NCBI RefSeq assembly: GCF_025352425.1
Contig: NZ_JANXTI010000008.1
Location: forward strand, 1 to 64,000
DNA: 64,000 nt
Direction of reading: 5' to 3'
From: Flavobacterium sp.
GTDB lineage: Bacteria; Bacteroidota; Bacteroidia; Flavobacteriales; Flavobacteriaceae
The notes under the pieces: model-generated
Told to the model about the DNA's origin: nothing
The model's database searches: none
The model's input: the letters and a program-made list of their open reading frames with translations, nothing else
Made by a program: the position numbers and the translations under genes
In this document: positions 11,567 to 20,790 of the stretch, one piece after another
Numbering within the stretch: position 1 is the first letter of the stretch
Layout of the letters: each line of letters opens with the position of its first letter

Positions 11567-11971
11567 TTATTTCCAATTAAAAGTAATCACTTTTTCAATA
11601 TCCGGATGTAAACTTAAAAAAACAGGGCAGGTCATTGCACTTCGTTCAAGTATAGTTTTGTTTTTATCAGAAGTCGCTACAGCCATATTTAAAATCACTT
11701 CTATTCGGGCAATTTTCCTGGGTTCGGACTGCATAATTTTAGTAACTTCGGCTGTTGATCCTTTTAATTCAATGTCCAGATCTTTCGATTTTATAGCCAT
11801 AATCGAAATCATACAGGTTCCTAAAGAATTAGCCACCATATCTGTTGGTGAAAACGCTTCACCCTTACCGTGATTATCAGTTGGAGCATCGGTCAGAATC
11901 TCTGTTCCCGATTGTAAATGCATGGACGAAGTTCTTAATTCTCCTAAATATCTAATAATTGATGTGGTCAT
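11567..11971 (-). CDS. OsmC/Ohr family protein
   Basis: 134 aa. The two reactive cysteines of OsmC-type thiol peroxidases are present, Cys53 (SLGTCMIS) and Cys115 (MTCPVFLSLHP), and the overall fold pattern fits. Family members reduce organic hydroperoxides; the branch (OsmC, Ohr or YhfA) is not resolved. Its ATG overlaps the stop of the upstream LysM gene by one base (TAATG), so the two are likely translationally coupled. Confidence 0.85.
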   Translation of the reverse strand: MTTSIIRYLGELRTSSMHLQSGTEILTDAPTDNHGKGEAFSPTDMVANSLGTCMISIMAIKSKDLDIELKGSTAEVTKIMQSEPRKIARIEVILNMAVATSDKNKTILERSAMTCPVFLSLHPDIEKVITFNWK

Positions 11972-14031
11972 TACAATGCTTCTTTTATGGTTAAATCGGT
12001 GTCGTAATACAAGATGTAAATTCCATTATTGGAATAACCATAAGTTGCATTTTGAACGTAATCAAACTTGTTTTCTATTTGCTCTGATGGAGAAGCCTGA
12101 ATTGTTTCTTCAAAAGTTTTGTCCTGCGATAATCGAAGCAAGGTGTCAAACGTTACATCAAAACCTCGAATGGCATATTGATTGGGTATAATTTTATTGA
12201 TCTTTTTATACTTCACATCAAATTGATTCGCTTCATCCGTTTCGTTTGGTCTGGAAAGCGATGGATACAAAAGCTTTAATTTGGTTAATCGTGTCAACGA
12301 AATTTCCTCAAAATCAAAGGTGTCGTTTGGTTCCAAAATTACCAACTGCACCTGATACTCTTTTTGAGCGGTAAGCATTGCTGATGTAGTGGCTAAAATC
12401 ATTCCTGTACTTTCCGAAGCCAAAACCACATAATTGAGTTTATCTTTTTGGAACAAGACTTTTAAACTATCAGCAACAAAACTTCCTTTAGCACTTAAAC
12501 CTGCAATCCTTACATCGGGTTGCATTTCCTGAATGTATTGTTTCACACTGCCTTTCTTATAGTCAATAACGGCTATGATATTGCCATTTCTGGCTTTCAT
12601 AAAATCAAAAATGGAACTTCGCAAAAGCTCTGTCGATGGCATCGATTGGTATAAGTTAGAATACTTTTTCCCATCTTCTTTTGATAACGGAGAAATAACC
12701 GGAGTTTTTGTTGGCTCAACCAGTTCAGCTAATTTTTCAACATTCGACTGATAGAACGGTCCAACAATCGCATCCATGCTTTCAAGATTATTTTGTCGAA
12801 CCAAAGCTGACACATTGGAGGAGTTTTTTGTTTCCTGAGAATCTAAAATTTTGATGTCAACGTTCATCCCTAATACTTTCGCTGAATCAATCGCCATCAA
12901 AGCTCCGGAATAGAAGTCCAAGGTCAGATTCAAAAACTTATCTTTTTTCAATCGGGCCTGCGTCGAATTTATGGTGTCGCTTTCAATTTTTGAAATATTA
13001 AAAGGCAAAAGTAATGCGAGTTGTTTCCTCGCATTAGTGTTAATAGTTTTTAGTAAATTTCCCTGTTCCTTTTTGACGGGTTCTTTTCGTTGGCCTTTGG
13101 GCACACGGAGTATCATTCCTAGTTTAATTCCTCTTTTCAGTTCCGGATTCAATGAAATCAATTCTTGTTCCGACATTCCATAATCGTTGGCAATACTCAA
13201 AATGGTTTCTTTTGGTTTAACTACATATTCTTCTAAATATTTTTTAGTGCTTGAAGTTGAAGCTGTCGTTTCGACGGAAGGCTTTGTAGTTTCAACATTA
13301 GGTTTTGTATTATCAACAGCTGGTTTTGTAATTTCTACAACGGCTTGATTTACGGCATTGCCCGAAACTACCAATTTAAAGCCAATTGGAAATTCAGAGA
13401 CAATTTGAGGATTTAAACGTTCTAATTCAGGAATCGTCATTCCATACTTTTTAGAAATCCCGTATTTTGTTTCTTTTGGTTCAATTATATGGTAGGTGGT
13501 TTCTCCTTTTGGGATTTCAACCTTTGGTGCTGCTTTCACAACAGCAGGTTTTGTAACTGCGGGAGCAACTACTTTGGCTGATTCAGCAAGTTTAGAGACA
13601 GCAACAGTATTTTGTCCATTACCGGAAGGGATTTTAATATTCTGTCCTATCTTCAAACCGTTATTCAACATATCTCCATTGGCTGCCTTTATCGCATCAA
13701 CAGTGACGCCATATTGTTTGGAAATGCTGTACAATGTTTCTTTAGGCTGCACCAAATGACTCTTTGGAGTATCGCTTTGTGTTGGACTTTGGGAAGAATG
13801 TATTACAGGTGAAGGCGGAATCAATAAAACGCTGTTCAACTGAATTCCATTTTGGGAATCGGGATTTAAACTATAAATATCGTAGGGTGTAACCTTATAT
13901 TTTTGAGCTATCATATTAATAGTTTCACCTTTAGCGACAGTATGTTTAGTATATTTTTCCTGCTTTGCAGAAACTGTAAACACAAAAGAAAACAGCGTTA
14001 GAAATATAGAAAAAAGGATACGGTTTTTCAT
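11971..14031 (-). CDS. LysM-repeat protein fused to a periplasmic-binding-like domain
   Basis: 686 aa. A signal peptide (FSIFLTLFSFVFTVSA) is followed by four LysM domains at roughly 27-72, 92-135, 179-222 and 268-312, each with the pattern V.KGET...IA.KY / LNP, separated by Pro/Thr/Val-rich linkers. From about 335 to the end it resembles a type 1 periplasmic-binding fold (LALLLPFN ... FYSGALMAIDSAK ... IVGPFYQSNV), like LpoA or branched amino-acid receptors. It likely binds peptidoglycan and may regulate wall synthesis or sense a ligand; that is inference. It is translationally coupled to osmC. Confidence 0.88.
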   Translation of the reverse strand: MKNRILFSIFLTLFSFVFTVSAKQEKYTKHTVAKGETINMIAQKYKVTPYDIYSLNPDSQNGIQLNSVLLIPPSPVIHSSQSPTQSDTPKSHLVQPKETLYSISKQYGVTVDAIKAANGDMLNNGLKIGQNIKIPSGNGQNTVAVSKLAESAKVVAPAVTKPAVVKAAPKVEIPKGETTYHIIEPKETKYGISKKYGMTIPELERLNPQIVSEFPIGFKLVVSGNAVNQAVVEITKPAVDNTKPNVETTKPSVETTASTSSTKKYLEEYVVKPKETILSIANDYGMSEQELISLNPELKRGIKLGMILRVPKGQRKEPVKKEQGNLLKTINTNARKQLALLLPFNISKIESDTINSTQARLKKDKFLNLTLDFYSGALMAIDSAKVLGMNVDIKILDSQETKNSSNVSALVRQNNLESMDAIVGPFYQSNVEKLAELVEPTKTPVISPLSKEDGKKYSNLYQSMPSTELLRSSIFDFMKARNGNIIAVIDYKKGSVKQYIQEMQPDVRIAGLSAKGSFVADSLKVLFQKDKLNYVVLASESTGMILATTSAMLTAQKEYQVQLVILEPNDTFDFEEISLTRLTKLKLLYPSLSRPNETDEANQFDVKYKKINKIIPNQYAIRGFDVTFDTLLRLSQDKTFEETIQASPSEQIENKFDYVQNATYGYSNNGIYILYYDTDLTIKEAL

Positions 14032-14127
14032 TTACTTATTGTTTATTTAACGTCTAAAGTTAACAAATCTTTTTAAACCCAATATAAAATGCGAATTTTT
14101 TCATTAACTTTTTTGTGTTAACAAAAA

Positions 14128-15657
14128 CTATTCCCATTCGATTGTTGCTGGTGGTTTGGAGCTGATATCATACACTACTCTATTCACACCCTTTACTTTA
14201 TTGATAATCTCGTTAGAGATTTTCATCAAAAATTCATAGGGCAAATGAACCCAATCCGCTGTCATTCCGTCGGTTGATTCTACAGCACGAAGCGCAACTA
14301 CCTTCTCATAAGTACGCTCGTCTCCCATTACACCAACACTATTTACAGGAAGCAAAATCGCACCGGCTTGCCAAACTTTATCGTATAATCCGTGTTCTTT
14401 TAATCCGTTGATAAAAACGGCATCAACTTCCTGCAGGATTCTAACTTTTTCAGGTGTAATAGCTCCCAAAATCCTAATTGACAATCCTGGTCCGGGGAAT
14501 GGATGCCTGCCCAAAAGTTCCGGGTCAATGCCCAATGTTTTACCAACCCTACGCACTTCGTCTTTGAACAACATGCGCAAAGGTTCTACTATTTTTAGTT
14601 TCATATAATCAGGTAAACCGCCGACATTGTGATGGGATTTGATGGTTGCTGATGGTCCTTTTACCGAAACCGATTCGATTACATCCGGATAAATTGTTCC
14701 CTGAGCCAACCAGGTTACATTTTCTATTAAATGTGCTTCTTCGTCGAAGACTTCGATAAAAGCATTGCCTATGGCTTTTCTCTTGGCTTCCGGTTCTTCA
14801 ACACCATCTAACGCATTCATAAATCTGGCAGTAGCATCAACGCCTTTTACATTCAGTCCCATGTCTTTGTATTGATGCAAAACGTTTTCGAATTCATTTT
14901 TACGAAGCAAGCCATTATTGACAAAAATACAATAGAGGTTTTTGCCAATGGCTTTATGCAATAATACTGCAGCAACAGTTGAATCTACGCCGCCGGAAAG
15001 TCCAAGAACGACTTTGTCATTTTTAACTTTTTCCTGTAATTCTTTTACGCAGTCTTCTACGAAAGCGTTTGGAGTAAAGTTTTGAGGAACCTGGGCAATC
15101 TTTACCAAAAAGTTCTCAAGGATTTGCTTCCCATCGGTAGAATGATAAACCTCGGGGTGAAACTGAATTGCATAAGTTGGTTCGCCTTCTATTTTATAGG
15201 CTGCGTTTTCTACATCCTTGGTACTGGCTAATTTCACAGCATTGGTTGGTAAATGTTTGATGGTGTCACTGTGGCTCATCCAAACTTGGGAATTTAGATT
15301 AACGTTTTCCAAGAACGTTTCCCCTACTTTGATATAGGATAAATTTGCTCTTCCATATTCCCTGATATTTGAAGCTGCTACTTCTCCACCTGAAAAATGT
15401 GCCAAATACTGAGCGCCATAACAAACCGCAAGTAATGGCAATTTGCCACGGATATCGGATAAATCTATTTGCAAAGCGTCTTCAGAGCGAACAGAATAAG
15501 GGCTTCCGCCAAGGATAACAGCTTTGTAAGGTGATAAATCAGCTGGAAAATGATTGTAAGGAAAGATTTCGCAGAATATATTTAATTCCCGAACCCTTCT
15601 CGCAATAAGTTGTGTGTATTGCGAACCGAAATCTAAAATAAGTACGTTGTGTTGCAT
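14128..15657 (-). CDS. guaA: GMP synthase (glutamine-hydrolysing)
   Basis: GuaA converts XMP to GMP. The N-terminal glutaminase has the nucleophile motif [10 protein letters not shown] and FHPEVYHS; the ATP-pyrophosphatase has the PP-loop [12 protein letters not shown]; the C-terminus ends KPPATIEWE as in the family. The track ORF starts at 15723, but the internal Met at 15657 ([16 protein letters not shown]) is the family start and gives 509 aa. A perfect -7 box ends 3 bp before this ATG, so the mRNA may be leaderless. Confidence 0.96.
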   Translation of the reverse strand: MQHNVLILDFGSQYTQLIARRVRELNIFCEIFPYNHFPADLSPYKAVILGGSPYSVRSEDALQIDLSDIRGKLPLLAVCYGAQYLAHFSGGEVAASNIREYGRANLSYIKVGETFLENVNLNSQVWMSHSDTIKHLPTNAVKLASTKDVENAAYKIEGEPTYAIQFHPEVYHSTDGKQILENFLVKIAQVPQNFTPNAFVEDCVKELQEKVKNDKVVLGLSGGVDSTVAAVLLHKAIGKNLYCIFVNNGLLRKNEFENVLHQYKDMGLNVKGVDATARFMNALDGVEEPEAKRKAIGNAFIEVFDEEAHLIENVTWLAQGTIYPDVIESVSVKGPSATIKSHHNVGGLPDYMKLKIVEPLRMLFKDEVRRVGKTLGIDPELLGRHPFPGPGLSIRILGAITPEKVRILQEVDAVFINGLKEHGLYDKVWQAGAILLPVNSVGVMGDERTYEKVVALRAVESTDGMTADWVHLPYEFLMKISNEIINKVKGVNRVVYDISSKPPATIEWE

Positions 15658-15660
15658 GTG

Positions 15661-15668
15661 CAAAAGTA
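15661..15668 (-). promoter_or_regulatory. Candidate -7 box TACTTTTG immediately before guaA
   Basis: An exact TAnnTTTG match separated from the guaA ATG by only 3 bases. The expected transcription start would fall at or next to the ATG. No ideal -33 element is seen. Confidence 0.45.
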
Positions 15669-15762
15669 CAATTCCACTTTGAAAATAAAAATTCAAATTT
15701 GGAATAAATGAAACAAAAATCACGAAAACCCAAAGCTACCTAGCTTGGAGCCTCCATGTCTT

Positions 15763-15800
15763 CCCGAAAGCTTGCCGCTATGTAGATTTGTGGTTTCGGG
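15763..15800. repeat. CCCGAAA...TTTCGGG dispersed palindromic element, copy 1
   Basis: This 38-bp element has 7-bp inverted ends (CCCGAAA/TTTCGGG) and a related core (GCTTGCCGCTATGTAG). It is the first of two tandem copies between eno and guaA; a third copy lies at 45949-45986. Confidence 0.8.
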
Positions 15801-15804
15801 TGTC

Positions 15805-15841
15805 CCCGAAAGTTGTCGCTACATAGCTTGAAGGTTTCGGG
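15805..15841. repeat. CCCGAAA...TTTCGGG dispersed palindromic element, copy 2
   Basis: A 37-bp tandem neighbour of copy 1 with the same inverted ends and core GTTGTCGCTACATAGC. It differs from copy 1 by several bases and one indel. Confidence 0.8.
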
Positions 15842-15849
15842 AAAACAAA

Positions 15850-15882
15850 ACACCTGTCAGGTTTCAGAAACCTGTCAGGTGT
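15850..15882 (-). terminator. Strong intrinsic terminator after eno
   Basis: A 16-bp perfect inverted repeat around a single central base (ACACCTGTCAGGTTTC/GAAACCTGTCAGGTGT) starts 20 bp past the eno stop and is followed on the minus strand by TTTTGTTTTC. Real folding would open a few central bases into the loop. Its half-site also contains the smaller dyad CCTGTCAGG. Confidence 0.8.
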
Positions 15883-15902
15883 AATTAATATAGTGTAAAG
15901 AG

Positions 15903-17207
<1,305 letters not shown>

Positions 17208-17229
17208 TTAAGATTTTTTAATTGGTTTA

Positions 17230-17237
17230 CAAATTTA
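17230..17237 (-). promoter_or_regulatory. Candidate -7 box TAAATTTG for eno
   Basis: An exact TAnnTTTG match lies 34 bp before the eno ATG. A TTG on the minus strand at 17260-17262 lies 22 bp further upstream, slightly longer than the usual spacing of about 19. Confidence 0.5.
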
Positions 17238-17415
17238 GGAAATTAAAAAAACAGAGGTGCAATTATTTGCAGAACTTATAAACGCAATCGTTTTAGTCCC
17301 AACAATCGATGAACTGCACGTCATATGATAATTATATAAGTTTATGCAATTATAGTGTAATAAGGCTTTTCTTTGCCATCCCTAACTTTACGCCAATATT
17401 TAACCTACTAATATT

Positions 17416-18489
17416 ATGAAAAATTATACGTCTTCACACGCTAGATTCTTTCCGCATAAATCTACTTTCGTTCTATTATTTCTGGGTCTTTTCCCATCAC
17501 TCATTTTTTCGCAAGATTATAGAACCATAAATGCCTATATGGAAGATTTTGCAAAAAATGAACTATATGTCAAAAAATCGCTGATGGATTATTCGGTTAC
17601 TATTGTTGAATCCAAACTATATACACGGACACAATATGCCGCTGAAAGAATCATAACCAAATTGGAAAATGTCAATACCATGTTGAAAACCAACAATAAA
17701 GGGTTTGAAGGGAACACGTCGCTTCGGGATGGTTTTATAAAAATGAATCAAAAAACAATAGATTGCCTGAAAAATGGAACGTTAATTTTGAGTGATTATG
17801 AATATCAGGCTAGTTTACCATTAGCGGAGATTGCAGAAAATTTTGTCCGAAAAGAAAGAGAATTACGTTCCTACTACGATGAGCTTGAAATTTATGAAGC
17901 AACCAAAAAAAGCTTTGCACAACAGAATAAATTTCCTTTGAAGGTCATTAAAAGAAAGAATATCCTCGTTTACAACGCCTTTCAAAATCTGTTATTTTAT
18001 AAAATGAATGTATTGGATGAGAAGCTTGTATCAATTGTAATGGAAAAAGATAAAGCAGGATTTTCGGAGTGTTTGCGCATGCTCGATGCTATGAATTTGG
18101 AGACTATGGATAAAACAGCTGAATATCGCAACGATTATACTGATACATCGTTAAATGATGCCAGCGCGCAATATGCTGATTTTATAGCGGAACAAAAAGC
18201 CAAACTTAGTCCCTTGTTTAATGACTACGCTGATCAGTACAACTCCCTTAAAAGGTTAAAAGATAAAGTGTCACCGGAGACAACCGAAACAATTGACGAA
18301 TACAACAATGCCGTTATAAATTTTAACGCAAAAAAGAAATTGTTCTATACCGTATTTAATAATATACAAGCAACTAAAGACAAATTATATAACAATTGGT
18401 TAGATACTAATAGTTCGTTTCTGAAAAGAAATGCGAAATTCGACAGTATTTATGCCAATACTATTGTTAGCGAGAGCGATAAGAGTTAA
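17416..18489 (+). CDS. Secreted protein of unknown function
   Basis: 357 aa. The N-terminus carries a signal peptide with a longer n-region (hydrophobic VLLFLGLFPSLIFSQ, cleavage likely after Gln33). The rest is strongly helical and charged, with no recognised domain, no lipobox and no T9SS C-terminal domain, so it is probably periplasmic. It is divergent from eno and convergent with carA; its TAA overlaps the carA TAA through a shared TTAA. I do not recognise the family. Confidence 0.65.
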   Translation: MKNYTSSHARFFPHKSTFVLLFLGLFPSLIFSQDYRTINAYMEDFAKNELYVKKSLMDYSVTIVESKLYTRTQYAAERIITKLENVNTMLKTNNKGFEGNTSLRDGFIKMNQKTIDCLKNGTLILSDYEYQASLPLAEIAENFVRKERELRSYYDELEIYEATKKSFAQQNKFPLKVIKRKNILVYNAFQNLLFYKMNVLDEKLVSIVMEKDKAGFSECLRMLDAMNLETMDKTAEYRNDYTDTSLNDASAQYADFIAEQKAKLSPLFNDYADQYNSLKRLKDKVSPETTETIDEYNNAVINFNAKKKLFYTVFNNIQATKDKLYNNWLDTNSSFLKRNAKFDSIYANTIVSESDKS

Positions 18490-19613
18490 ACAACCTTTTT
18501 GTGTACACTTTTAGCTTTCGTAACATTAGCAATGAAATCATCAAAGAGATACGCCGAGTCATGCGGACCAGGACTTGCTTCCGGATGATATTGAACAGAA
18601 AAAACATTCTTTGATTTCATTCGCATTCCGGCCACAGTATTATCGTTAATGTGGTAATGAGTTATTTCTAAGTCGGGGTGATTTTCAAGCTCTTCCCTGT
18701 TGACCGCAAACCCGTGATTTTGGGAAGTGATTTCTCCTTTTCCTGTCAAGATATTCATAACCGGATGATTGATTCCTCTGTGCCCGTTAAACATTTTATA
18801 TGTCGAAACTCCATTAGCTAGACCAATGATTTGATGTCCTAAACAGATTCCAAAAACGGGTTTGTCAGAAGTAATTATTTTTTGAGCAGTGCCGATTACT
18901 TGCTCTAACGGTTCAGGATCGCCTGGGCCATTTGACAAGAAATAGCCATCAGGATTGAAAGATTTCAATTCTTCAAATGTTGCGTTGTATGGAAATACTT
19001 TTATATAACAATCTCTTTTAGCCAAGTTTCGCAGGATGTTTCTTTTGATTCCTAAATCTAAAGCTGATATTTTATATTTGGCGTTTTCGTTTCCGAAGAA
19101 ATACGGTTCTACTGTAGAAACTTTGGAAGCCAATTCTAATCCTTTCATATCGGGAACGTTCCCCAAGAGTACTTTCAATTCGGATACCGCAGTTCCGTCT
19201 GTGCAAATTACGGCATTTTGCGCGCCGTGATCACGTATATAACTTACCAAAGCTCTGGTATCAACATCGGAAATGCAGATTAGGTTTTGTTTTTGGAAGT
19301 AGTCATACAGATTGCTTTCAGAATCCGGACGCGAATGATTAAAGCTGAAATTTTTGCAAACCAATCCTGAAATCATAATTTGGTCTGCTTCTATTTCGTT
19401 GGCGTTAACGCCGTAGTTTCCAATATGGGGATTGGTGGCTACCATAATTTGCCCGAAATAAGAAGGATCGGTAAAGATTTCCTGGTAACCGGTCATGCCC
19501 GTGTTGAAGCAGACTTCTCCAAAGGTTTTCCCTGGAATTCCGATAGATTTACCGTGGAATATGGTTCCGTCGGCTAATAGTAAGATGGCTTTTGATTTTG
19601 TTGTGTGTTGCAT
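18486..19613 (-). CDS. carA: Carbamoyl-phosphate synthase small subunit
   Basis: CarA hydrolyses glutamine and passes ammonia to CarB for carbamoyl phosphate used in pyrimidine and arginine synthesis. The N-terminal domain has LADGTIFHGKSIG and GMTGYQEIFTDPSY; the amidotransferase has FLSNGPGDPEP, the nucleophile FGICLGHQIIG and QYHPEASPGPHDS. 375 aa is normal. carB is not in this window. It follows rplQ on the same strand, but 368 bp of repeat-rich DNA and a terminator lie between. Confidence 0.97.
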   Translation of the reverse strand: MQHTTKSKAILLLADGTIFHGKSIGIPGKTFGEVCFNTGMTGYQEIFTDPSYFGQIMVATNPHIGNYGVNANEIEADQIMISGLVCKNFSFNHSRPDSESNLYDYFQKQNLICISDVDTRALVSYIRDHGAQNAVICTDGTAVSELKVLLGNVPDMKGLELASKVSTVEPYFFGNENAKYKISALDLGIKRNILRNLAKRDCYIKVFPYNATFEELKSFNPDGYFLSNGPGDPEPLEQVIGTAQKIITSDKPVFGICLGHQIIGLANGVSTYKMFNGHRGINHPVMNILTGKGEITSQNHGFAVNREELENHPDLEITHYHINDNTVAGMRMKSKNVFSVQYHPEASPGPHDSAYLFDDFIANVTKAKSVHKKVV

Positions 19614-19628
19614 AGTGTAGTTGTGTTT

Positions 19629-19655
19629 GGCCCCTCAACTGCGCTCAGGGTGACA
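19629..19655. repeat. Dispersed motif: TGTCACCCTGAGCGCAGTTGAGG type
   Basis: On the minus strand it reads TGTCACCCTGAGCGCAGTTG followed by AGGGGCC. From general knowledge this is a very common intergenic motif (GTCACCCTGAGCGNAGTCGAAGGG) scattered in many bacterial genomes. Only one copy is seen in this window. Confidence 0.6.
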
Positions 19656-19768
19656 ATTTAGTTGTTGTGGGCAAATTTATTTATTTAGGTTCAATTTTTA
19701 GAAAAGAATTATTATAGTTTATAAACATTCCTATAGTTTCTTTTTTAGCCCCGATAGTAGTGAAAATC

Positions 19769-19831
19769 CTTTTTATTGTTTTTAAGAAAAGCATCTCTAC
19801 TGGGCTCGATGTGACAAAAAACAATAAAAAG
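19769..19831. repeat. 63-bp element with 15-bp terminal inverted repeats around a dispersed motif
   Basis: Perfect arms CTTTTTATTGTTTTT (19769-19783) and AAAAACAATAAAAAG (19817-19831) enclose GTCACATCGAGCCCAGTAGA-type sequence (19791-19815, minus strand). It looks like a miniature palindromic element. A transcript would form a long AT-rich hairpin. Confidence 0.65.
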
Positions 19832-19892
19832 ATTGCAGCGGATAGCGGGACAAAACGCAAATTGAAATTCAAAGTTTATGCTCCTAATTATA

Positions 19893-19917
19893 AGATTGCT
19901 TCGTTCCTCGCAATGAC
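19893..19917. repeat. Dispersed motif: GTCATTGCGAGGAACGAAGC type
   Basis: The minus strand reads GTCATTGCGAGGAACGAAGC followed by AATCT, a motif I know to be widely scattered in bacterial intergenic regions. It lies next to the rplQ terminator. Confidence 0.6.
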
Positions 19918-19926
19918 TATACAAAA

Positions 19927-19960
19927 AAAAAAGGATAAACAAAACTGCTTATCCTTTTTT
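19927..19960 (-). terminator. Intrinsic terminator at the end of the ribosomal operon (after rplQ)
   Basis: Stem AAAAAAGGATAA/TTATCCTTTTTT (12 bp) with a 10-nt loop lies 21 bp past the rplQ stop. A and T runs flank both sides, so it could act in both directions. Confidence 0.8.
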
Positions 19961-19981
19961 ATATTTATGAGTTGGCAACCA

Positions 19982-20728
19982 TTATGCCTCTTCTTCTTTA
20001 GAATCGTCTTCAGTAGCCGGAGCTTCTGGTGTCTCATCAGCCGGAGTCTCTTCTACTTCTGCAACTGCAGGAACTTCTTCAACTACTTCAGGAGTTTCCA
20101 CTTCAGCCACCGGAGTTTCTTCTACCGTTGGAGTTTCCTCTACAGCGGGAGTTTCAATAACCTCTGCAGCGGGAGTTTGCTCCGCCTGTTCGCTTGCGCT
20201 CGAGTCAACAACTTCCTCTACAATTGGAGCAGCTTCTTCAATAACAGGTGCCGCAATAACTTCTTCCACAACCGGAGCAGGTGCTTTAGGAGTTGCAGTA
20301 GGTTCAGTCGTTTTCTTAGGACGACGAGTTCTACCTTTTTTCTCTTCTTTTTTACCTCCGTTGTATAGTTCGTTAAAGTCAACTAATTCAATCATTGCCA
20401 TATCTGCATTATCTCCAAGACGGTTACCCATTTTGATGATACGAGTATAACCACCCGGACGATCACCAACTTTGGCAGCTACGTCTCTGAACAAGTCAGT
20501 TACTGCATATTTGCTACGTAGGTAAGCGAAACAGATACGACGATTGTGAGTTGTATCTTCTTTTGATTTTGTAATAAGCGGTTCAACGAATTGTTTTAAC
20601 GCTTTTGCTTTAGCAACAGTAGTGTTAATACGTTTGTGCTCGATAAGAGAACAAGCCATATTAGCCAACATAGCTTTTCTATGTCCGGTCTGTCTGCTTA
20701 AGTGATTGAATTTTTTTCCGTGTCTCAT
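19982..20728 (-). CDS. rplQ: 50S ribosomal protein L17 with a long acidic C-terminal tail
   Basis: Residues 1 to about 123 are a normal L17 ([20 protein letters not shown] ... [20 protein letters not shown]). A basic linker ([14 protein letters not shown]) follows, then about 108 residues made almost only of Glu, Pro, Val, Ala and Thr with repeated VEETP units. The protein is 248 aa, about twice the usual size. The tail should be disordered and strongly acidic, unusual for a ribosomal protein. It is the last gene of the operon, 62 bp after rpoA. Confidence 0.97.
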   Translation of the reverse strand: MRHGKKFNHLSRQTGHRKAMLANMACSLIEHKRINTTVAKAKALKQFVEPLITKSKEDTTHNRRICFAYLRSKYAVTDLFRDVAAKVGDRPGGYTRIIKMGNRLGDNADMAMIELVDFNELYNGGKKEEKKGRTRRPKKTTEPTATPKAPAPVVEEVIAAPVIEEAAPIVEEVVDSSASEQAEQTPAAEVIETPAVEETPTVEETPVAEVETPEVVEEVPAVAEVEETPADETPEAPATEDDSKEEEA

Positions 20729-20742
20729 GACGTTTTTTTTAA

Positions 20743-20788
20743 GCCTTCATCTTGCTACAATCCGCTTTGGAGAGCAAAATATGAAGAC
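20743..20788 (-). promoter_or_regulatory. Candidate structured leader between rpoA and rplQ
   Basis: The spacer is 62 nt in an operon where most spacers are under 24 nt. CTTCAT (20745-20750) can pair with ATGAAG (20781-20786), with an inner GCT/AGC. No T-run follows, so it is not a classical terminator. It may be an RNA regulatory or processing site for L17. Confidence 0.3.
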
Positions 20789-20790
20789 AT

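Larger units (their letters stand above)
19614..19981. other. Repeat-rich intergenic region between rplQ and carA
   Basis: No gene is supported; the short ORFs listed here are translations of repeats (for example SHCEERSNLI). The region holds three different dispersed motifs, a 63-bp element with 15-bp inverted ends, a candidate carA -7 box (TAAATTTG on the minus strand, 19672-19679) and the rplQ terminator. Confidence 0.7.

Noticed and set aside
14100-14127. Terminator after guaA from the GTTAAC repeats
   Set aside because: The possible stem is short and AT-only; support is too weak to list.
15724-15902. CRISPR array from the tandem CCCGAAA elements
   Set aside because: Only two imperfect palindromic copies without regular spacers, and no cas genes nearby.
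19681-19942. Small proteins containing SHCEERSNLI and CHIEPSRDAF
   Set aside because: These are translations of dispersed intergenic motifs, not genes; no conserved start or promoter is seen.
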